The notes under the pieces were generated by a model. The model was not told where the DNA came from, searched no databases, and was given only the letters and a program-made list of their open reading frames with translations. DNA of 64,000 nt, taken from NCBI GenBank assembly GCA_949281375.1, contig CASDLT010000047.1, positions 27,818 through 91,817 on the forward strand, read 5' to 3'. Source of the stretch: an uncultured Nitrosomonas sp. (GTDB lineage: Bacteria; Pseudomonadota; Gammaproteobacteria; Burkholderiales; Nitrosomonadaceae). Positions 1-8,260 of the stretch are shown here, one piece after another (the first letter of the stretch is position 1; each line of letters begins with the position of its first letter). A program made the position numbers and the translations under genes.

Positions 1-2
1 AG

Positions 3-518
3 AAACTGGTTGAACAGATGCAATGGGGGGATCCGAGGAATGAGGCCACAACGATCGCGCCGATGGCTCGCGGGGACTTGCGTCAGGAATTACAATCGCA
101 AGTAGAGCGCAGTCTGGCGGCTGGCGCCCGACTCGTCGCCGGTGGCTTTGCCATTGGGACAGAAGGATTTTATTATCAACCGGCCATTCTGGATTACGTT
201 CAACCGGGCATGCCAGCGTTTGACGAAGAACTGTTCGGTCCCGTGATGGCCATCACGCGAGTAAAAGATGCCGAAGAAGCCACCCGGCTGGCTAATCGCA
301 CTCCTTTTGGTCTCGGTGGCAGTGTTTGGACATCGGATGTGGTGCGAGGCGAAGCACTAGCCCGGCAGATTCAAGCTGGCTCTACCTTCGTAAATGGCGT
401 GGTGAAGAGCGACCCGCGCCTGCCATTCGGTGGCATCAAAGATTCTGGTTATGGGCGGGAATTATCTTATTTTGGCATTCGTGAGTTCGTGAATATCAAA
501 ACCCTTTGGATCAGATAG
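3..518 (+). CDS. Aldehyde dehydrogenase, C-terminal part (succinate-semialdehyde dehydrogenase-like)
   Basis: The reading frame is open from the left edge, so this is the last ~172 residues of a longer protein; the ATG at 18 is internal. It shows the conserved C-terminal part of NAD(P)-dependent aldehyde dehydrogenases: EELFGPVMAI, which holds the cofactor-binding Glu, then TPFGLGGSVWT and the closing PFGGIKDSGYGRE segment. The catalytic Cys and general-base Glu lie outside the window. The spacing and the closing segment resemble the succinate-semialdehyde dehydrogenase branch (oxidation of succinate semialdehyde to succinate), but the substrate cannot be fixed from this fragment. The next gene is convergent, so this is the 3' end of its transcription unit. 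Confidence 0.9.
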   Translation, partial: KLVEQMQWGDPRNEATTIAPMARGDLRQELQSQVERSLAAGARLVAGGFAIGTEGFYYQPAILDYVQPGMPAFDEELFGPVMAITRVKDAEEATRLANRTPFGLGGSVWTSDVVRGEALARQIQAGSTFVNGVVKSDPRLPFGGIKDSGYGRELSYFGIREFVNIKTLWIR

Positions 519-570
519 TCCTGAAATGACGGATCTTCATTCCGGTAAGCTGGATTCTATTGCATATGGA

Positions 571-1881
571 TCAACCATGATGAGCGCGCCTCGGTAAAAT
601 CGATCGGCTGCCGAATGCATTTTTGTGCCGGACTTTGCGGAACACCTTGTAAAAAGAAGGTTCGTTGGCTTGCGTCAATAACGTATGAAGCTCTTGGCTA
701 TTCGCGTTTCGTTTCAATTGCAGCAGCAGAGCGGTAAGGCCGGAAACATGAGCGGTGGCCAGAGAATTTCCTGACACGAAATCATAAGCACCTTCGGGTA
801 ATGTCGTTAATATGTCTTCTCCAGGTGCGGCTATTGAAAAAACGGAAGGTCCGCTGGAAGATTGCGTCGCGGTGCTGTTTAAGCTGCGGACTCCAATGAC
901 ACCGGGCTGCCTGGCGGGGAAACCGGATTTTTCATCTATAGTGTCAGCCTGCGACGCGATCACAATGATGCCCGCATGAACAGCCTTGTCAATCAGTCTG
1001 GCTAATAAGGGATCGTGTGGGCCAGTCAGACTCAGATTCAGGATGTCAATGTTCATTCCAATGGCTGTGCTGATCGCCAAAGCCAAGGTGAAGCTATTGC
1101 AGGCTGCGTCGAGGCTCCCCAGTTTTATTCCCCAGCAAGCCTTCAAGGAAATGACTGTGCTATCGGGAGCAATACCGACAATGCCACGGCCATTGTTTGG
1201 CTTGGCGGCGATGACACCGGCAATTGCCGTGCCATGATATTCTCCAAAGGAAGATGAGGATTTCTGAGCGACGAAATCTTTGCTTTCCTGAATTTGTCCT
1301 TTCAGATCGGGGTGATTTGCGTCTATCCCCGTGTCGATGATGGCAATGGTGACGTTCTTGCCTGTGGCCCGATCATGAATGTCAGCCAGATTCATCGACT
1401 GAATGTGGGTTTGCAGGTGGTAATAAGGATCACTGTAGCGATTCTCTGCCATTACCTGGAAAGTATTCATCGCCTGTACGCTAGCGACGCGTTCATCTTT
1501 CGATAACGCGCCGATGACCTCTGAGATCGTTTGATCGTCACTGATGAGATATACCACGCAATGTTCACCGATTTCCTTAATGGGCCATTGCGACAGAATT
1601 TTTAATTTGTAGTCGCTTTCAATGCTGGAGGCGATTCGCTGGCTCCAGGTCGAACTGCTGTACTGACCTCGCCGGCGATAGGATTGATTGGCAACTCCAA
1701 CCGGAATACGATCGATGTGTTTATCCGCATACGTGACCAAAATGATCCGTTCGGCATGCTGGATGTCAACGATATGCGGATGAACGGAAAATTCCGACGC
1801 CAGGATGGGCCATGCGCTTATGAGCATCCACAGCAACAGCGGAACCGAGAATCGATAGTTTCGTGGTGACCTGTTCGACAT
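571..1881 (-). CDS. Exported S8 family serine peptidase (subtilisin-like)
   Basis: A 436-residue subtilase with an N-terminal hydrophobic signal segment (about residues 12-29). A region at about 105-145 looks like a propeptide/inhibitor domain, and the catalytic domain follows. The triad is visible: Asp183 in AIIDTGIDANHPDL, His216 in GEYHGTAIAGV, Ser373 in SGNSLATAHVSG. It should act in the periplasm or at the cell surface. It starts 6 nt after the anti-sigma gene, so it is probably co-transcribed and translationally coupled as the last gene of a sigma / anti-sigma / protease operon. That arrangement suggests the protease is a target of the sigma factor or takes part in its release. This pairing is inferred from order, not shown. 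Confidence 0.9.
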   Translation of the reverse strand: MSNRSPRNYRFSVPLLLWMLISAWPILASEFSVHPHIVDIQHAERIILVTYADKHIDRIPVGVANQSYRRRGQYSSSTWSQRIASSIESDYKLKILSQWPIKEIGEHCVVYLISDDQTISEVIGALSKDERVASVQAMNTFQVMAENRYSDPYYHLQTHIQSMNLADIHDRATGKNVTIAIIDTGIDANHPDLKGQIQESKDFVAQKSSSSFGEYHGTAIAGVIAAKPNNGRGIVGIAPDSTVISLKACWGIKLGSLDAACNSFTLALAISTAIGMNIDILNLSLTGPHDPLLARLIDKAVHAGIIVIASQADTIDEKSGFPARQPGVIGVRSLNSTATQSSSGPSVFSIAAPGEDILTTLPEGAYDFVSGNSLATAHVSGLTALLLQLKRNANSQELHTLLTQANEPSFYKVFRKVRHKNAFGSRSILPRRAHHG

Positions 1882-1887
1882 CAGTAT

Positions 1888-2595
1888 TTACTTCGCATCT
1901 GTGTGAGGGAGCCCATGAGCCAGCTCCGCAAAAATAATGCGGGTATCGTTATGTAAGTATGTGATCGCATTTCTAACCTCCTGCGAGGTCGTGTGCTGAT
2001 CTCCGATCTGCACCAGATATACGCCATTTTCCGCCGGGCCTTTAATGATACGAGCAGAAACCGCACTCAAAATGGCATTGATTTGTTCGGGATCCGATTG
2101 ATCAGAAAAGATGATTCGCAGCATGTTCATGCTTTCTGCTCCAACGACTGGGTTGGAAAGCGTTCTATACTCACTTCGAAGTTGGGTAGTGTCGATCTGC
2201 GAACCCAGCATGAATGGCAGCGATAGCAATAACAAGCTCGCAGCCAAGGCAGTGTATTGCACGAAACCGAGGAATTGTCGTGACAAAAATTCTGTATCTT
2301 TTTTGAATTCATGCCTCGTAACGAGCACGCCAGGATCCGGCTGTTTCTCAATTTTCATTTTCAACTGTGCAAAAGATACCCGGGAAATTTGTTCCAACAG
2401 ATCGATCTCTTGCATTTTCTCAACTAATTGTTGCTGTTGATTCAATTCGATTCTGCACGTGATGCAGGATTTGAGATGATTTCTTACGTTGCTTTGCTCG
2501 ATCGGGTCCAATGTATTATTGATATACCATGGCAACAGTTCCCAAACCTGACGGTGCTCGTTGAGGGGGGATCTATCATTATTTGTAGATATCAT
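1888..2595 (-). CDS. Anti-sigma factor, zinc-finger type, single membrane span
   Basis: A 235-residue protein with the layout of a zinc-binding anti-sigma factor. The cytoplasmic N-terminus carries His40-x3-Cys44-x2-Cys47 within NHLKSCITCR. One membrane span lies at about residues 113-131, and the rest is periplasmic. The gene overlaps the sigma gene by 4 nt (ATGA-type overlap) and the subtilase follows 6 nt later. It should bind and silence the ECF sigma factor encoded just upstream. The odd part is the periplasmic domain at about 157-226. Its pattern (IIKGPAENGVYLVQIG, then TYLHNDTRIIFAE) resembles the propeptide/inhibitor domains of subtilases, which suggests direct contact with the protease encoded next door. 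That contact is inference. Confidence 0.82.
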   Translation of the reverse strand: MISTNNDRSPLNEHRQVWELLPWYINNTLDPIEQSNVRNHLKSCITCRIELNQQQQLVEKMQEIDLLEQISRVSFAQLKMKIEKQPDPGVLVTRHEFKKDTEFLSRQFLGFVQYTALAASLLLLSLPFMLGSQIDTTQLRSEYRTLSNPVVGAESMNMLRIIFSDQSDPEQINAILSAVSARIIKGPAENGVYLVQIGDQHTTSQEVRNAITYLHNDTRIIFAELAHGLPHTDAK

Positions 2596-3200
2596 TGTCG
2601 ACTCCTGTCCTTAAGCTCTAGAAATAGCCTGGCTAAAATCTTACGTGCATGAAACATTCTTGTTTTTACTGTATTTTCAGGACATTGCATGATTTCTGCG
2701 ATTTCATGATAATGTAAACCTTGATAATAGGTCATTTCCACTACTGCGCGCTGTTCAGTAGATAACTTATCGAAAGCCATTTCCAGCCAATTATTGACTT
2801 CCACTTCTTCCACCCACTGACCTCCACCTTCGGGAATATAGTCCAATTCTTCATTGAATTCAGCCGTTCGATCGTCGTACGTCATATTTTGGTTGGCGCT
2901 CTTCAATGATTTTAAATAAGCGATGCCCAGGATCCAGGTCGAAGGACGGCACACCTGATCGTAGGTGAATGCTTTTTTCCACACGACGTACATGACATCG
3001 TTGATAATTTCTTCAATGCAATCATGGCGTTTAACAATATGAAAAATGAATTGATACAATCGGCTAAAATAAAGCTGATAAAGTTTTTCAAAAGCTTCGA
3101 CATTTCCTGCTGCGGTTTCGGCAAGCAAATCCCGTTCATTAGCCAATTGTTCTTGGGAACTGAAGGTTATTCGCACAATTGAAGCGGGTAACTCATGCAT
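2592..3200 (-). CDS. ECF-type RNA polymerase sigma factor
   Basis: A 202-residue sigma-70 family protein with the two ECF domains. Region 2 is at about 40-105 (LYQLYFSRLYQFIFHIVKRH, then NDVMYVVWKKAF). Region 4 is at about 145-195, with the helix-turn-helix in LHYHEIAEIMQCPENTVKTR. It directs RNA polymerase to a small regulon and is presumably held inactive by the membrane anti-sigma factor whose gene overlaps its 3' end. It is the first gene of the three-gene operon. The 132-bp gap to the porin gene must hold the operon promoter; I see no signal there that I can assign with confidence. Confidence 0.9.
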   Translation of the reverse strand: MHELPASIVRITFSSQEQLANERDLLAETAAGNVEAFEKLYQLYFSRLYQFIFHIVKRHDCIEEIINDVMYVVWKKAFTYDQVCRPSTWILGIAYLKSLKSANQNMTYDDRTAEFNEELDYIPEGGGQWVEEVEVNNWLEMAFDKLSTEQRAVVEMTYYQGLHYHEIAEIMQCPENTVKTRMFHARKILARLFLELKDRSRQ

Positions 3201-3332
3201 GGCGTTTCATTATCAAACTGCTGATAAGATATTGGAGATTCTTGCGAAGTGATGCGTTCATTCCTTTGGATCTAAAAAAAGTTCATTGCCGTTAAAAAGT
3301 TTTTGAAACGTTGCAATCGCTTTTCCGAATGC

Positions 3333-4112
3333 TTAGAATCCGATAGTCATCGAAAATACCGCCCGATGGTCGACAACATGAGGAGAGAATTGCCAGCCAG
3401 TGGACATTTCATGAGGTGTGGTGGACGTATAGATGCCTCCGTAATATCGAACATCAATGCCGATGTGCCTGGAAAAATGCAGGGTCATGCCGGAGTTCCA
3501 GTACAAATAATCATAAGATAACGTTTTTTTCTGCTTGTTATACCCCAGAGTGCCAGATAATTCGATAGAATCACTGACTGGATAGCGGCTGGTTATTTCA
3601 GGATTGAACGACATGTGATTCTGATTGTAACTGTTTTCGGAAAAATTTAAATTGAGCGTTACCAGGTCACGAAAGTGACTATAGATATAGAAATCATTGT
3701 AATCAACCGAGCGTCCAAATATCTTGCCATCGTAAAGATAGCGGGTCCATGCTGCATTAAAGCGCCAGTCGTCGGATAGCTGATAAGCAAAGCCCAGATA
3801 AGGCCTGAATTCCAATGTGGAGCGATCTTCATAGCCTTGGTCTGCAAAGCTGATCGTCGAAACAGATGAACCCAGGAAAATTCCTGATATGAATTCATAA
3901 TCGATATTGCCCTGTACGACAGGCTTGCCATTGCTTTTGGTATATCCCCGCCAGATGTAATCTGTAGCCCCTGTAATGCTGCCGCTCAGTTTTCCGTTGA
4001 ATTCGGCAGTGCAATGAGCCGAATTGAACATCATCATCAGCCAAAAAAATACTTGAAGATTCTTCTTCCGTGGATAAGCAGTATTTTGTCGATGTTCAAA
4101 AGGAAAAATCAT
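3333..4112 (-). CDS. TorF-family putative outer-membrane porin
   Basis: A 259-residue protein with a signal segment ending near AHCTA (about residue 36), then a mature part made of alternating amphipathic strands. It ends in Phe (MTIGF), typical for beta-barrels inserted by the Bam complex. The opening of the mature part (GSITGATDYIWRGYTKSNG) and the closing strand match the TorF/TIGR02001 family of putative porins. The transported substrate is unknown. It lies just upstream of, and in the same direction as, the ECF sigma operon, but a 132-bp gap argues for separate transcription. The long polar stretch before the hydrophobic core makes the exact start uncertain. Confidence 0.75.
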   Translation of the reverse strand: MIFPFEHRQNTAYPRKKNLQVFFWLMMMFNSAHCTAEFNGKLSGSITGATDYIWRGYTKSNGKPVVQGNIDYEFISGIFLGSSVSTISFADQGYEDRSTLEFRPYLGFAYQLSDDWRFNAAWTRYLYDGKIFGRSVDYNDFYIYSHFRDLVTLNLNFSENSYNQNHMSFNPEITSRYPVSDSIELSGTLGYNKQKKTLSYDYLYWNSGMTLHFSRHIGIDVRYYGGIYTSTTPHEMSTGWQFSPHVVDHRAVFSMTIGF

Positions 4113-4987
4113 TAAAAATTGGGGAATTGATTAATAAATAGATTAATTGAAACTTAGAAGCAAGCTGTGCGTTACACTGCAAAGGGTAACTGTATTCAAT
4201 AGATTGCTGTACGCAAATTACAGAGCATTTATCGTTTTAATTAGAGATATTGATGCTGGATCGTGCAGATAGAGGCCAATCAACATTCCTGAAGGAGTCT
4301 TGAAAAAAGGTCAATGGCGGGAATCAGGTAAGTGGAATCTTGTCCAGCAATACGCGCAATGTATTTCGTTGTCAATGAGCATTCAGATCTGGATTTTCAG
4401 CACGACGGTTGTCAATTCGGATCGCAGTAGTCTCGGAATTCCTTAAATCGTTGAACCTTTTTTCCTTCCAACAGAATAAACGGCTTGCAATTAATATTTC
4501 ATTCATGACTTTTATAGATGTCTAGTTAGGAAAATAATGATGAAAAAGTTATACAGGGAGGTCATATCCATCATGAGCTTGATTGTTTTACCGGTCATAT
4601 TGTCGAGTGGAGTCGGCGGAACAGGCTGATTTCTGCAGGAAAGTTTTCTCGAATGTATTGCTATCTTTTTGCTGTTGCCAATCTTTACTCTGCCATTGCT
4701 TCTCAAGAGCTTGAATGCTCTTGAATTTCTGATCATTCACTCGTTTCACCGAACCTGGCTGTTCTGACCTTTGGATTGAGATTGTACAGTGTCGCGACAA
4801 TGTGTCTATCGCATCGAGTCATGATACCTGCTTGCTGTTGTTCGGATGATAGTAAAGAAAGAATGTTGCATTGAACCTTTTCTTCTGCAAACTGAATTAA
4901 CAGGACAAAAGAAGAAGGAAGGATTTGCTCGGAAACCATTCTGATTGCCAGATCCAATAATAAAAAAATAAAAACATCAAGGAAAAA
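4113..4987. other. Intergenic, no gene supported
   Basis: This 875-bp AT-rich region separates the divergent porin gene and the P-loop protein gene. The only open frames are short minus-strand ones without ribosome binding site, coding bias or recognisable motif. It presumably holds both promoters. I see no hairpin, repeat or IS trace in it. Confidence 0.5.
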
Positions 4988-6061
4988 ATGAATATTTCAC
5001 TCGTTGGCCAGGAGCGTTTGTTCAATGCCAAGCTTGGCTACACGTCACGAAATTTACCGATCAAATCCGTAACCACGCTATTGCATGGAGATGGAATCAT
5101 TCCGAACTCCGGAGATATGATGCTGGCGAAAGTCACCGCGATAGGTCAACTGCAGGAACTCGAACTGGCGCATGGCCGGCCTTCAACATTGTCAATCGAT
5201 GATGAAATAATCATCTGCTTTGGACATTCGTCAAGCGAGCGAGAAGCTTCTATACCGATTGATCTGCAATCCTGCCATCTGATAGCATCCGGTGGAATCG
5301 CGGCATTGGTGAATTCGCACCATGCGAGCGCCAAAGCGTTGACTGTTATTGAACCGATCGGTTTGCTTGCGGACTGCAATCAAAGGTGCATCAATTTAAG
5401 AGACCTTGCGTTACCAAAGCTGGTCAGTTTATTCCCTCATCCATTCACGATTGCGGTCATGGGTTCCTCCACGCATGCAGGAAGCACGACCCCGACGCTC
5501 ATTTACAGTTTAATGCAGGCAGGCTATCAGGTGGGTGCAGCAAAGATTACCGGTACGGGATCGGGCCGGAACACGTGGTTAATGACGGATGCTGGCGCAA
5601 AATTTGTGCTGGATTTCACACATGCCGGTTTCCCATCCACGTGCCGGATTGGGCCAGAGCAGGTTGACTTCATTGTCGATACCTTGATAACCCATCTGAG
5701 TGTGGCGAGAATGGACATCATCGTACTGGAAGTATTGGAAGATTGGGCGTGTCAAGAAACTACCAGCGTGTTGAATTCCAAAATATTTGCAAAGATCGTT
5801 GACGCGATTGTTTTTACACCCAGTGATGCCATGAGTGCCATTGCAGGCGCAGAAATCATAAAGCATCAGCGGCTGCCTCTCACGGCAATCGGCGGACAAC
5901 TGATTGAATCTTCATTGGTTAGCGCCGGCATTACAGCTGTGACCGGATTACCGGTTCTGGATACAGCACTGCTCAGTCCAGAGAAGGTCACAGAAGTATT
6001 TCAGATTCCACTCGCAGCGCCATGTCAAAAAAGCCACTGTATCTGCAATTCACTGAATTAG
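4988..6061 (+). CDS. P-loop NTPase-like protein of unknown function (possibly DUF1611-related)
   Basis: A 357-residue soluble protein without signal peptide. The N-terminal third (1-150) looks like a separate Rossmann-like or beta domain. The C-terminal part opens with a nucleotide-binding-like strand and loop, AVMGSSTHAGSTTPTLIYSL, at about 157. The signature AAKITGTGSGRNTWLMTDAG follows, then an acidic strand IIVLEVLEDW. This layout recalls DUF1611/DgcN-like or MobB-like P-loop proteins, but I cannot place it firmly. The P-loop is atypical because a His/Ala pair replaces the usual Gly-Lys. It stands alone, with no co-directional neighbour nearby. The C-terminus carries a Cys/His cluster (CQKSHCIC) that could bind metal. 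Confidence 0.55.
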   Translation: MNISLVGQERLFNAKLGYTSRNLPIKSVTTLLHGDGIIPNSGDMMLAKVTAIGQLQELELAHGRPSTLSIDDEIIICFGHSSSEREASIPIDLQSCHLIASGGIAALVNSHHASAKALTVIEPIGLLADCNQRCINLRDLALPKLVSLFPHPFTIAVMGSSTHAGSTTPTLIYSLMQAGYQVGAAKITGTGSGRNTWLMTDAGAKFVLDFTHAGFPSTCRIGPEQVDFIVDTLITHLSVARMDIIVLEVLEDWACQETTSVLNSKIFAKIVDAIVFTPSDAMSAIAGAEIIKHQRLPLTAIGGQLIESSLVSAGITAVTGLPVLDTALLSPEKVTEVFQIPLAAPCQKSHCICNSLN

Positions 6062-6351
6062 AGAAAGCTGACTGATTGGTCAAATGAATTAGGCGACAGA
6101 AGTACGCTTTGCAGCAAACCGGGACATGTCGGCACGGTTGTCAAGGAAATGAGTGTCGCGTTACGAAGTGATTTGTTCGTGCAGTTGATTTCGGCCTTTT
6201 TTACGGGAAACTCCGAGAAAGCCTCAGTGAATGGTGAGAATGCGAGAGGTTGATGCAGGTCAAGTTTGCAGCATACGTGAAGGGTGTTCAAGGCCACCAC
6301 CCCTTCACGCCGCTGGAATACACAATGTAAGCGTAATCAAAAGACTAATTG

Positions 6352-6735
6352 TCATCTTCCCATTCTGAATGCATGATATTCCGATTCCCTGGAGAAATTA
6401 TCAAAGACATACAATGGTTCAGGAATTGGAAACGTTGGTATCCAGAATGTAACCAGATCGATCGCGCCGCTGGCGGTCCGGCTGGCGGTATGGACGATGC
6501 CCCACAGAATTCCCTCGGCGGTGCCTTCGAGAAAATTTTCATCCTTTTGATTCCATAAGCTGATGTTTTTAGGAAGTTCCATCCAGCCCGTGGCCACATT
6601 GACGATACCGCTCAGAATTTTTGTCCCGGCCCGATGCATATAAACATTTGCGGTGACGTTTTCGGTTGCATGAACGTGAGATGCAGAAAAAAGCAAAATC
6701 AAAAGAAGTGATGTTATTTTGATTATTGTGTTCAC
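6352..6735 (-). CDS. Exosortase-system-associated small exported protein (TIGR04073-like)
   Basis: A 127-residue protein with a clear signal peptide (about 1-23, ending HVHA). A short mature part contains RAGTKILSGIVNVATGWMEL followed by PKNIS. That pattern belongs to the family often found in genomes with exosortase/PEP-CTERM systems (TIGR04073). The molecular role is unknown. The start is a GTG at 6735 with a ribosome binding site (TAAGGA) about 9 nt upstream. It may be transcribed with the lipoprotein gene 64 nt upstream on the same strand. An EpsL-like barrel at 20 kb is the other exosortase/EPS-type protein in this window. Confidence 0.65.
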   Translation of the reverse strand: MNTIIKITSLLLILLFSASHVHATENVTANVYMHRAGTKILSGIVNVATGWMELPKNISLWNQKDENFLEGTAEGILWGIVHTASRTASGAIDLVTFWIPTFPIPEPLYVFDNFSRESEYHAFRMGR

Positions 6736-6799
6736 GAGTAAGTCCTTACAAAATCAATGATTAGTCGTGCAGATGGAGGCAAGGATTCTGGCCAGATTT

Positions 6800-7138
6800 T
6801 CATTGCTCCTGCTTGCATTTGATGAAAAGGTTGCGAACCACTACTGACCCAGATTGCGTCAGAAATCCTATCGAACCTGTCGATGAACCGGCGCTGAATT
6901 CACGAATGGCGGCTGAAAATGGCACAATATTGCCTTGCTGATCGAGCAAATAATAACCACGCGCTCCGCAGACTTCGCCAGCTTTTTCGAGACAATTGCT
7001 ATAGTTCATTCCAGATCCGCTGCAATTGATGTTGTAACCTCGGGTTCCATCGGCAAGAAAGATATCTCGTGATGAAGGCGTGGCGCATCCCTGAAGCAGG
7101 GCAGTGACGATGATGAAAATACCAAATGTGCGTATCAT
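6800..7138 (-). CDS. Small exported lipoprotein, function unknown
   Basis: A 112-residue protein with a lipoprotein signal: a hydrophobic stretch ending in the lipobox LLQGC, so Cys18 would be lipidated and the protein anchored in a membrane facing the periplasm. The mature part holds further Cys residues (INCSGSG, YSNCLEKAGEVCGARGYYLL, and a Cys near the end), suggesting two disulfides. It starts at an ATG preceded by AAGGA. I do not recognise a named family. The next gene on the same strand is the TIGR04073-like protein. Confidence 0.7.
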   Translation of the reverse strand: MIRTFGIFIIVTALLQGCATPSSRDIFLADGTRGYNINCSGSGMNYSNCLEKAGEVCGARGYYLLDQQGNIVPFSAAIREFSAGSSTGSIGFLTQSGSVVVRNLFIKCKQEQ

Positions 7139-7410
7139 ATTTATTCCTTCTCGTTAGATTTTTACGCAACGATGCGTTGAAATGACAATACAGAAATTTC
7201 TTCATCAATTTTATACTATAGAAGAATGGAAATGCTTTCTGAGCAGTTATTTTTATTGTTTCCTCTCGACCAAACCACTTCAGGATATGGTTCTTTTCAA
7301 ATACATGGGCATTTCATGATGAGAAGAATTCCAGGTCCCATGCGCATACTCGATCTCTATTGAGCATGCATCGCGTCAACATGCGCGGATACCGGATGGA
7401 TTGAACAAAC

Positions 7411-7683
7411 ATGGAATTTTCTGTTGTGAAATTCGTATTGATTGGTATTGTCATGGCATTTGCCAATATGTGTAACACGCTTTATTTCAGAAATGTCGCT
7501 AAGAAAAATGCCCATGCCGCTGCGTTCTGGTCGGCTATGCTTATTCTGGTCAACGCCATTAGCATCATTCATTACGTCGAGGATCACGCCTATATATTAG
7601 CGGCATTGCTGGGGACGTACGTGGGTACCTTTTTAACGCTCAAGTGGGAACAAAAAAAGAAGAAAAACCAGGCTCAAGCATAA
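7411..7683 (+). CDS. Small membrane protein, function unknown
   Basis: A 90-residue protein with three predicted membrane segments (about 6-24, 37-53 and 60-77) and a basic, lysine-rich C-terminus (WEQKKKKNQAQA) expected in the cytoplasm. It begins with ATG at 7411; the ribosome binding site is weak. No enzymatic motif is visible. It lies alone between the divergent lipoprotein gene and the multicopper oxidase leader. Confidence 0.6.
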   Translation: MEFSVVKFVLIGIVMAFANMCNTLYFRNVAKKNAHAAAFWSAMLILVNAISIIHYVEDHAYILAALLGTYVGTFLTLKWEQKKKKNQAQA

Positions 7684-7854
7684 TCGCATCGTACGTTTCC
7701 CTATCTCAAAACTTCAATTCTGATTTGAATGGCTCATAGAGATATTTGACATTCCGCAGTGAAATTCAGTCCAGCAGATTCTCCTTTATAACTGGGCACG
7801 CTTTTCCTTACTGCGATCACTTACAAATCTTCCTCATGCCTGCTAAGGTTTATA

Positions 7855-7905
7855 CCTAGATTTACTAGGAAATATGCTTATGCAGATCTAAGTAATTACT
7901 TAGAT
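7855..7905. promoter_or_regulatory. Pair of palindromes upstream of the multicopper oxidase
   Basis: Two dyads lie close together. CCTAG-ATTTA-CTAGG is at 7855-7869. A perfect 20-bp palindrome, ATCTAAGTAATTACTTAGAT, is at 7886-7905. The two share the element TAGATTTnCTA, repeated at 7901-7911. Their size and repetition suggest a regulator-binding region rather than a terminator, since no T-run follows. They lie about 355-405 bp before the oxidase start. The rest of 7684-8260 holds no gene. Confidence 0.4.
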
Positions 7906-8123
7906 TTCCTAAAGAACATCCTAGTTAAAAATAAAGATTTTGCCAATATTGTTACAAAATTATTACAGCTATGATCTACATGACTTCTGGGGGAGAGGTG
8001 ATGGATTATCCATTTTCAATCAATGATCTTGAGAAACAGAGAGTGACTGAATAAGTCATGAATCTGTGTAAGAAGATTACTTTATTGGTTTATTCAAGCA
8101 ATCTTTCCTCTGCACTTATAAGA

Positions 8124-8145
8124 CTACCTGCACAAGTATAGGTAG
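8124..8145. promoter_or_regulatory. Inverted repeat CTACCT-N10-AGGTAG before the multicopper oxidase
   Basis: A 6-bp dyad with a 10-nt spacer about 115 bp upstream of the oxidase start. The geometry would suit a MerR-type or similar dimeric regulator (inference). It could be chance, as the arms are short. Confidence 0.25.
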
Positions 8146-8260
8146 GGGCTATGACCATTAAGAAATCAAGAATAGCCTGAAAAACAATTAATTAATTACC
8201 AATGTAACTCATGATTACGAATGGTGGGGGTTGTTTTTCTAAGTAAGGAGGGAGGAGAAA

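Noticed and set aside
4512..4957. Two minus-strand open frames
   Set aside because: No ribosome binding site, odd composition, and no recognised pattern.
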